From an uncultured Clostridium sp. (GTDB lineage Bacteria > Bacillota > Clostridia > TANB77 > CAG-508): DNA of 22,515 nucleotides. Both the position numbers and the translations under genes were made by a program. This document shows, one piece after another, positions 17,338-22,515 of the stretch. The stretch spans positions 1-22,515 of the forward strand of contig CANEMG010000001.1 in the NCBI GenBank assembly GCA_947428535.1, given 5' to 3'. Position 1 is the first letter of the stretch; each line of letters starts with the position of its first letter. The notes beneath the pieces are model-generated. The model did not search any database. It was not told the origin of the DNA and worked only from the letters and a program-made list of their open reading frames with translations.

Positions 17338-18303
17338 TTAAATAATTAAAATTGCAATTGTTGATGCTACTATTGTAACGGCTGAAAATACACCTACTAC
17401 TTTATTTTCTCTCCATCCACTTAATTCAAAATGATGATGTAATGGAGACATTCTAAATAATCTTTTTCCAGTTTTTCTAAAATACATTACCTGCATAATT
17501 ACAGACAATGTTTCACATACAGGTATAATTGCAACTAATAATAAAATTAGAGGTAATTTTAAATATATTGTCATACTAGAAATTACACCACCTAATAATA
17601 ATGAACCTGTGTCTCCCATCATTACTTTAGCTTTATAAAAATTATATATTAAAAATCCTGCACAGCATCCTACTACTATTGCTCCAAAAATTGAAATACT
17701 TTCATATCCCATTTTAATAGCCATTATTGAGATTGCTGTTATCATTATTGCACTTACAGATCCTGCTAATCCATCGACCCCATCTGTTAAATTTACAGCA
17801 TTTGTTGCTGCTAGCATAACAAAAATTGTAAATGGTATATATATCCATATTGGTAATGTTAAATCATAATTAATAAATGGTATTATTATATCTGTTCCTA
17901 TATTCGTATAATTTACTAAAAACATTGTATACACTACAGAAATAATTAAAAGTCCTAACATTTTTAATTTTGGATTTAATCCTTCTGTATTTTTTAAAAC
18001 AACTTTTTTAAAATCATCTATAAATCCAACTATTCCAAACCCAATACTTGCTAATGCAATCGCTATAATTGGAACTATATCCTTTAAATCTATAATACAG
18101 TATGTGGTAGTGATAACTATAATTGAAATAATCATCATTATTCCACCCATTGTTGGAGTTCCTTGCTTCTTTAAATGAGCTCTAGGTCCATCCAATCTTT
18201 CACTTTGCCCTACTTTTAATTTTTTTAAAATAGGTATAATAATTTTTCCTAAAGTCGCAGTTAAAATAAAAGATATTATTAAATAAATTATTTGTTTAGT
18301 CAT
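17338..18303 (-). CDS. mraY: Phospho-MurNAc-pentapeptide translocase MraY
   Basis: Membrane enzyme that joins phospho-MurNAc-pentapeptide to undecaprenyl phosphate, giving lipid I. It has 321 residues and about ten membrane helices. The catalytic and magnesium-binding residues are visible: Asp96-Asp97 (IDDFKK), NAVNLTDGVDGLAGS at 168-182 and Asp231 in MMGDTGS. The His motif HHHFE is at 289-293. The start overlaps the end of murE by 8 bases (ATGACTAA), implying translational coupling, with GGAGAG inside the murE coding end as ribosome site. In most Firmicutes murF separates murE and mraY, and murD follows mraY; both are missing here. Confidence 0.98.
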   Translation of the reverse strand: MTKQIIYLIISFILTATLGKIIIPILKKLKVGQSERLDGPRAHLKKQGTPTMGGIMMIISIIVITTTYCIIDLKDIVPIIAIALASIGFGIVGFIDDFKKVVLKNTEGLNPKLKMLGLLIISVVYTMFLVNYTNIGTDIIIPFINYDLTLPIWIYIPFTIFVMLAATNAVNLTDGVDGLAGSVSAIMITAISIMAIKMGYESISIFGAIVVGCCAGFLIYNFYKAKVMMGDTGSLLLGGVISSMTIYLKLPLILLLVAIIPVCETLSVIMQVMYFRKTGKRLFRMSPLHHHFELSGWRENKVVGVFSAVTIVASTIAILII

Positions 18304-19774
18304 CTTTTTTCTCTCCTAATATTTCTTTAACAATCACTCTTTCATCAAAAGGATTTTTCTTTCCATCTATTTCTTGATATGTTTCATGACCTTTTCCTGC
18401 CAAAATTACTATATCTCTTTTATTCATCATTTTTATAGCTTTTTTTATAGCTTCTTTTCTATCTATTATAATCTCATACTTTCCTTTTGTTTTTGATATT
18501 CCTGTTTCAATTTCATTTATTATTTGTTCTGGATCTTCTGTTCTAGGATTATCAGTTGTTACTATTGTATAATCTGCTAATCTTCCCGATACTTCTCCCA
18601 TTCTTGGCCTTTTTTCTGTATCTCTATCTCCACCACATCCAAATACACAAATTACTCTTCCAGGTGTGTATGTTTTTGTAGCTTGTAATACATTTTCTAA
18701 ACTTTCTGCTGTATGTGCATAATCTATCATTATTGCTAAATCTTCTTTATTTGGTACAAGTTCATTTCTTCCTGGAACTATAATATTTGCTAATCCTTCT
18801 TTTATTTTTTCAGCATCTATTCCTAAACATACTGCAAGCGAAATAGCCGCTAATGCATTATATACACTATATCTTCCTGGAATATTTACTTTTACTCTCT
18901 CATTTCTTATTCCTATTTTTACCTTAAAGTCTACACTTATATTCGTTATTGTTATATCTTTTGCTATTAAGTCTGATTTATTATCTACTGAATATGTTTT
19001 TATATCACAATTTGGCGATGCTTTTATTATTTTATTGCATTTAAAATCATCACTATTTACAAATCCTTTTGGACACATTGAAAATAATTTTAATTTTGTT
19101 TCAAAATATTCATTCATATCTGCATGTTCTTTTAAACTAATATGATCTTTATATAAATTAGTAAAAATTCCATAATCAAAATCACATCCATCTACTCTAG
19201 ATAATTTCAAACTTTGTGATGAAACTTCCATAACTACATAATCAACTTTTGCTTTTGCCATTTTATAAAATAAACCTTGAAGTTCTAAACTTTCTGGTGT
19301 AGTTCTATTACTAAATCCTAAACAGTCTTCACCAATATAATTTGCAATCGTTCCTATTAATCCTACTTTATATCCTGCTTTTTCTAAAATTGCTTTAATC
19401 ATATAGGTTGTTGTTGTTTTTCCTTTTGTTCCAGTTACTCCTATTAATTTAAAATATCTTGATGGATTACCAAAATAATTACAAGAAACTCTTGCTAATG
19501 CTTTTCTTGTATCATCTGTTATAATAACAGTTATTCCTTTTGGTATTTTTATTTTCTTAAAATCTGCAGACATATCAAGCATAACTGCTGTAGCACCATT
19601 TTCAATTGCTTCATCTATATACTCGTGTCCATCAAAATCATATCCTTTTATGGCGATAAATAAAGAATTTGGTTTAACTTTTTTTGAATTACATTCTACT
19701 TTCTTTATATCTATTTCCAAATCACCTTTTGATTTTAAATTTTCAATGCCTGTCAATAATTTCTTTAATTCCAT
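18296..19774 (-). CDS. murE: UDP-MurNAc-L-Ala-D-Glu:meso-diaminopimelate ligase MurE
   Basis: Cytosolic ATP-dependent ligase adding the third residue of the peptidoglycan stem peptide. At 492 residues it is typical. The ATP loop is GVTGTKGKTT at 112-121. The carbamylated lysine is probably Lys227 (FETKLKLF). DNPR at 408-411 is the motif that recognises meso-diaminopimelate; the lysine-adding enzymes differ there, so the cell wall is probably of the DAP type. The C-terminal domain includes AGKGHE. A GGAGGAG stands 8 bases before the ATG, and a promoter lies upstream, making it the first gene of the murE-mraY-ftsW-murG operon. It is separated from the PBP gene by a plus-strand gene, so the two are not in one transcript. 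Confidence 0.98.
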   Translation of the reverse strand: MELKKLLTGIENLKSKGDLEIDIKKVECNSKKVKPNSLFIAIKGYDFDGHEYIDEAIENGATAVMLDMSADFKKIKIPKGITVIITDDTRKALARVSCNYFGNPSRYFKLIGVTGTKGKTTTTYMIKAILEKAGYKVGLIGTIANYIGEDCLGFSNRTTPESLELQGLFYKMAKAKVDYVVMEVSSQSLKLSRVDGCDFDYGIFTNLYKDHISLKEHADMNEYFETKLKLFSMCPKGFVNSDDFKCNKIIKASPNCDIKTYSVDNKSDLIAKDITITNISVDFKVKIGIRNERVKVNIPGRYSVYNALAAISLAVCLGIDAEKIKEGLANIIVPGRNELVPNKEDLAIMIDYAHTAESLENVLQATKTYTPGRVICVFGCGGDRDTEKRPRMGEVSGRLADYTIVTTDNPRTEDPEQIINEIETGISKTKGKYEIIIDRKEAIKKAIKMMNKRDIVILAGKGHETYQEIDGKKNPFDERVIVKEILGEKKDD

Positions 19775-19806
19775 TAAACATGCTCCTCCGATATTTATTC
19801 TATGTT

Positions 19807-19835
19807 ATTATATAGTAAAAAAGTTTTTTTGTACA
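19807..19835 (-). promoter_or_regulatory. Predicted promoter of the murE operon
   Basis: TGTACA (19835-19830) and a perfect TATAAT (19812-19807) are 17 bp apart. The transcript would begin about 25 bases before the murE start. Confidence 0.6.
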
Positions 19836-19896
19836 GATTTATTTATTAAAATATATTCAAAATCTATAACTATAGACTTGGTTTATTTGCAAAACC

Positions 19897-19925
19897 TTTA
19901 CTATTAGGCAAAAATCTGATATAAT
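19897..19925 (+). promoter_or_regulatory. Predicted promoter of the plus-strand orphan gene
   Basis: TTTACT (19897-19902) and a perfect TATAAT (19920-19925) are 17 bp apart; TGA just before the TATAAT gives an extended -10. It diverges from the murE promoter. Confidence 0.65.
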
Positions 19926-19963
19926 ATATATTACAATATGATATAGAAAGGGGTATAAATAAT

Positions 19964-20341
19964 ATGATGATACGGTTTGGTATTGGAGATTTTAAACTTT
20001 TAAAATCTTTAACAGATGAGGAGCTTGCCGCAACATTTGAATCTCTGTATCGTTCCGCTATTTTCCTTAAGGGATCTGTTGGTTTCAGGAATAGCTATAA
20101 AGACATCGTATGTGATGTTGTAGAACTTGCAGAAGTTGTTGCAGAAGAAATTGCAAGTAGAGCTAATCTCACATATATTAAATGTAATCATACTTTTAAT
20201 ATTAGAGATTTTACATTCTACACTCCGGATTTTAGGAAATGGCTTAACTCTCAGGAATCAGTTTCTAACAGGTTATTGCCTTGCTTTTCGTTCTGTTATG
20301 ACCTTGAAAGCTATATTAAAAAAGCTTCCTCATTCTTTTAA
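19964..20341 (+). CDS. Unknown protein, 125 residues, probably acquired
   Basis: I do not recognise this protein. It is soluble, with no signal peptide or membrane segment; the first half (about 15-70) looks helical and the second half contains several aromatic residues (RDFTFYTPDFRKW at about 81-93) and four of the five or so cysteines or near-cysteine positions of the protein, with no clear metal-site spacing. GAAAGGGG stands about 10 bases before the first ATG. It has its own promoter and a terminator and is the only plus-strand gene of the window, placed between the PBP gene and murE in a cluster that is normally unbroken. By hand count its G+C is about 34%, against roughly 25% in nearby parts of murE, and it uses CGG, CGT, GCC and CTC codons that its neighbours seldom use. 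Horizontal acquisition is likely. Confidence 0.75.
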   Translation: MMIRFGIGDFKLLKSLTDEELAATFESLYRSAIFLKGSVGFRNSYKDIVCDVVELAEVVAEEIASRANLTYIKCNHTFNIRDFTFYTPDFRKWLNSQESVSNRLLPCFSFCYDLESYIKKASSFF

Positions 20342-20351
20342 TTCCTTTCTC

Positions 20352-20392
20352 GGCGGGCTGTTACACTAGGCCCGCCATTCTTTATTATTTTT
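20352..20392 (+). terminator. GC-rich terminator of the orphan gene, overlapping the PBP gene end
   Basis: The stem GGCGGGC (20352-20358) with GCCCGCC (20370-20376) is followed by a T-rich tract that runs into the last codons of the convergent PBP gene. All seven pairs are G-C, unlike the A+T-rich stems elsewhere in the window. Confidence 0.85.
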
Positions 20393-22187
20393 CTACTTTA
20401 CTTTCTATTTCATTTGTAGGTTCAATTTCTAAATAACTTATAACTTCATTTAAAATCTTACCTGCGACTGGTGCTGCAACAGTTCCTCCTTGATGTCCTG
20501 ATTCTCCTGTTGGATTGTATAAAGTAACTAATATACAAAGCTGAGGATCATCAGTAGGAGCTACTCCTATAAAAGATGTTACATATTTTCCTGTATTTAC
20601 ACCATCTTCAGAAGTTCCTGTTTTACCACCAACATTGTATCCTTGAACTCTCGCATTTTTCCCTGTACCTTCTGAAACAACAGATGTCATCATACTAAGC
20701 ACTGATTTAGAAGTTTCTTCCGATATTACTCTATTTTTGTATTCTGGTTCTATATTATGAGTCTCTCCTGTTTTTGAATTTACTATTTGTTTTACTACTC
20801 TTGGTTTTACATATACACCATTATTAGCAATTGCTGATACCATGCTAATCATTTGAATTGGTGTTACTTCAAATCTTTGGCCAAAGCTTATAGTTGCAAG
20901 TTCAACTGGTCCCACCTTATCTTCTTTTAAAAATATAGAATTTGCTTCACCAATTAAATCTATTCCTGTTTTTTCTAAAAATCCAAATTTTTGTAAGTAT
21001 TCATAATATTTATTTACACCTATTTTTTGACCTAAACCTATAAATACAGGATTACACGAATTCATAAGTCCTTGCCTTAAACTTTGTGATCCATGTGGTC
21101 TATAATATCTCCAACATTTTATTCTAGTACCAGCTATTTCAATACTTCCAGTACATGAATAACTACCTGCTTTATCTGGCTCAGCTATGCCCTCTTCTAC
21201 TGCTGCCGATGTTGTTACAAGTTTAAAAGTAGAACCTGGTTCATATGTATCAGCTATCGCCTTATTTCTCCACATTCCTTGCAAATATGTGGATTTTTGC
21301 GAACTATCTAATTCACTCCACATTCCCAAAAGTTCCTCATCTTCAACCTGATATGGATTATTTAAATCATAAAATGGGTATGTTGCCATTGCAAGTATAT
21401 CCCCAGTTTTAGGATTCATAATAACTACATTTCCACCATCTGTGCACACATTTTCTATACAAGCATCTTCTAAATATTTTTCAGTAATAGCTTGAATATT
21501 CATATCTATTGATAATATTAAATCATTTCCTTTTACTGATTCATTATAACTTTCTCCTGTATCGCCTATAATATTTCCTTTAGCATCCATCATTTTACTT
21601 ATACTACCATTTTCGCCTCTTAAAACTTCATCATATTTTGCCTCTATCCCATCTAATCCTTGATTATCACTTCCGACAAATCCTATAATATGTGAAGCAA
21701 GTGTTGCATATGGATAATATCTCTTTGTATCTTCATCTATATTTATTCCTGAATATATATTATTTTCTTGCATCCATAATCTTAATTTATCAGTTTTTTC
21801 TTTTTCTATTCTTTTTACAATTGTTTCAATAGAACTTCTTCTACTTACTTTTTTTAAAACTTTCTCATAATCTAATTCAAATATCTCAGAAAGTGCTTTT
21901 GATATTTTTTCTCTATTTTCTTCAGATATGTTTACTGGATTTACTGTTACTGTTTCTACACTACTACTTTTTGCTAAAACTATTTCTCCACTTGAATCAT
22001 ATATTGTTCCTCTTCCTGCTGTTATGCTTCTACTTACATATTGCTGATTTTCAGATTTTCTTTTCCATTCCTCGCCTTCTACAAATTGAATTATCCCTAC
22101 TCTAACAAATAATATCATCCATATTATACTAACTATTACTAATATAATGATTATTCTCTTTTTTAAACTTAAATTACTATTTTGCAT
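20385..22187 (-). CDS. ftsI: Class B penicillin-binding protein (FtsI/PBP2B/SpoVD type)
   Basis: Transpeptidase that cross-links peptidoglycan, partner of FtsW or SpoVE. It has 600 residues. A single membrane anchor is at about 11-31, followed by the dimerisation domain, with GRGTIYD at 59-65, and the transpeptidase domain. The active-site motifs are STFK at 319-322 (nucleophile Ser319), SCN at 377-379 and KTG at 522-524. The protein stops after SYLEIEP at 584-590 plus ten residues; SpoVD-like relatives commonly continue with PASTA domains from about here, and none is present. GGAGG precedes the ATG well. The gene is convergent with the orphan plus-strand gene, whose terminator overlaps its stop. 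The usual upstream genes mraZ, rsmH and ftsL are absent from the window. Confidence 0.96.
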   Translation of the reverse strand: MQNSNLSLKKRIIIILVIVSIIWMILFVRVGIIQFVEGEEWKRKSENQQYVSRSITAGRGTIYDSSGEIVLAKSSSVETVTVNPVNISEENREKISKALSEIFELDYEKVLKKVSRRSSIETIVKRIEKEKTDKLRLWMQENNIYSGINIDEDTKRYYPYATLASHIIGFVGSDNQGLDGIEAKYDEVLRGENGSISKMMDAKGNIIGDTGESYNESVKGNDLILSIDMNIQAITEKYLEDACIENVCTDGGNVVIMNPKTGDILAMATYPFYDLNNPYQVEDEELLGMWSELDSSQKSTYLQGMWRNKAIADTYEPGSTFKLVTTSAAVEEGIAEPDKAGSYSCTGSIEIAGTRIKCWRYYRPHGSQSLRQGLMNSCNPVFIGLGQKIGVNKYYEYLQKFGFLEKTGIDLIGEANSIFLKEDKVGPVELATISFGQRFEVTPIQMISMVSAIANNGVYVKPRVVKQIVNSKTGETHNIEPEYKNRVISEETSKSVLSMMTSVVSEGTGKNARVQGYNVGGKTGTSEDGVNTGKYVTSFIGVAPTDDPQLCILVTLYNPTGESGHQGGTVAAPVAGKILNEVISYLEIEPTNEIESKVEK

Positions 22188-22245
22188 TAGGTTCCTCCAG
22201 TTATTTTATAATTATTTAATTTTATTATCCTAAATTTAAAATAGA

Positions 22246-22274
22246 ACTTTATGCGTTGTCCTTATTTTTGTTAA
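22246..22274 (-). promoter_or_regulatory. Possible promoter of the PBP gene
   Basis: TTAACA (22274-22269) and TAAAGT (22251-22246) are 17 bp apart, after the terminator of the upstream gene. The second box is weak, so this is tentative. Confidence 0.3.
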
Positions 22275-22296
22275 TTTTATTATTTCCTTAATATTA

Positions 22297-22328
22297 GAAA
22301 AAGGATATGATCTGTTTTGATCATATCC
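22297..22328 (-). terminator. Rho-independent terminator of the 3D-domain gene
   Basis: A perfect 10-bp stem GGATATGATC (22328-22319 with 22312-22303) with a 6-base loop is followed by five T on the minus strand, about 32 bases after the stop codon. Confidence 0.92.
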
Positions 22329-22359
22329 TCAAAGGAGCTGTTGACAGCTACCAAAAAAA

Positions 22360-22515
22360 TCACCAACTTACAGCTATATCGAGCTGTTTTTTGTTGCGCC
22401 GTGCAAAAGAGCCTGTGTCGCAAACTATCCCTAATCCACGAGTAGTTTTCACCACTGTTCCTTTTGGTCGTAACCTCAGGTTTGCTGCAACCATCACATA
22501 GGGGCCATACAGTTT
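22360..22515 (-). CDS. 3D-domain protein, C-terminal fragment
   Basis: The last 51 residues of a gene that enters from the right edge. The segment reads YGPYVMVAANLRLRP at 3-17, then KGTVVKTT, GLGIVCDTGSFA and QLDIAVSW, ending at TGA 22362-22360. The order YGP, GT.V, DTG and a final LDIAV matches the 3D (Asp-Asp-Asp) domain, a double-psi barrel related to MltA and RlpA and found in cell-wall-active or secreted proteins, often in mobile elements of Firmicutes. The asparates at 33 and 46 of the fragment would be two of the three. G+C is about 46% by hand count (72 of 156), much above the rest of the window, which suggests recent acquisition. The terminator is typical. Function cannot be fixed from this fragment. 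Confidence 0.75.
   Translation of the reverse strand, partial: KLYGPYVMVAANLRLRPKGTVVKTTRGLGIVCDTGSFARRNKKQLDIAVSW

Noticed and set aside
22331..22350. Short palindrome AGCTGTTGACAGCT as a regulatory site
   Set aside because: Six-base arms with a 2-base centre between a stop codon and its terminator; chance is sufficient explanation.
1..22515. CRISPR array, tRNA, rRNA or riboswitch
   Set aside because: No regularly spaced repeats, no cloverleaf with CCA-type end, no rRNA-like sequence and no recognised riboswitch core were seen in any intergenic region.

Overview
The window is A+T-rich (roughly 70-75%) and carries typical Firmicutes housekeeping genes, nearly all on the minus strand. Strong AGGAGG-type ribosome sites, a MurE with the meso-diaminopimelate DNPR motif, and the pairings plsX-acpP-rnc-radical SAM and topA-trmFO all point to a low-GC member of the Clostridia. 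An uncultured gut lineage is possible, but I cannot name a genus.

Layout from low to high coordinate. Positions 1-2145: a partial YitT-family membrane protein, an Elp3-like radical SAM enzyme and RNase III (transcribed in the order rnc, radical SAM, yitT). Positions 2146-2573: a gene-free stretch filled mostly by a 251-bp near-palindromic element with 19-bp perfect terminal inverted repeats. Positions 2574-3912: acpP and plsX (phospholipid and fatty-acid precursor supply). Positions 4180-8867: the str ribosomal operon (rpsL, rpsG, fusA, tuf), with a strong promoter, a 17-bp hairpin at the predicted 5' end of its mRNA, a highly structured rpsL-rpsG spacer and an extra promoter for tuf. Positions 9081-11015: two genes of unknown function, one encoding 53 residues and one a 584-residue charged, mostly helical protein, driven by one good promoter. 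Positions 11181-14827: trmFO and topA, each with its own promoter. Positions 14953-19774: the peptidoglycan precursor operon murE-mraY-ftsW-murG. Positions 19964-20341: a single plus-strand orphan gene with its own promoter and an unusually GC-rich terminator. Positions 20385-22187: a class B penicillin-binding protein. Positions 22360-22515: the C-terminal end of a 3D-domain protein whose DNA is about 46% G+C.

The genes cover translation (S12, S7, EF-G, EF-Tu, TrmFO, RNase III), DNA topology (TopA), lipid synthesis (PlsX, ACP) and cell wall synthesis (MurE makes the UDP-MurNAc-tripeptide, MraY makes lipid I, MurG makes lipid II, and FtsW plus the PBP polymerise and cross-link it). The division and cell wall cluster is incomplete: murF and murD are missing from their usual places, and the PBP ends about where related proteins begin their PASTA domains, just where the orphan plus-strand gene sits.

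No complete new system can be demonstrated. The best candidates for something undescribed are the 251-bp palindromic element next to rnc, the structured leader and spacers of the str operon, the two-gene cassette of unknown function, and the acquired genes flanking the PBP. No tRNA, rRNA, CRISPR array or transposase gene was seen.
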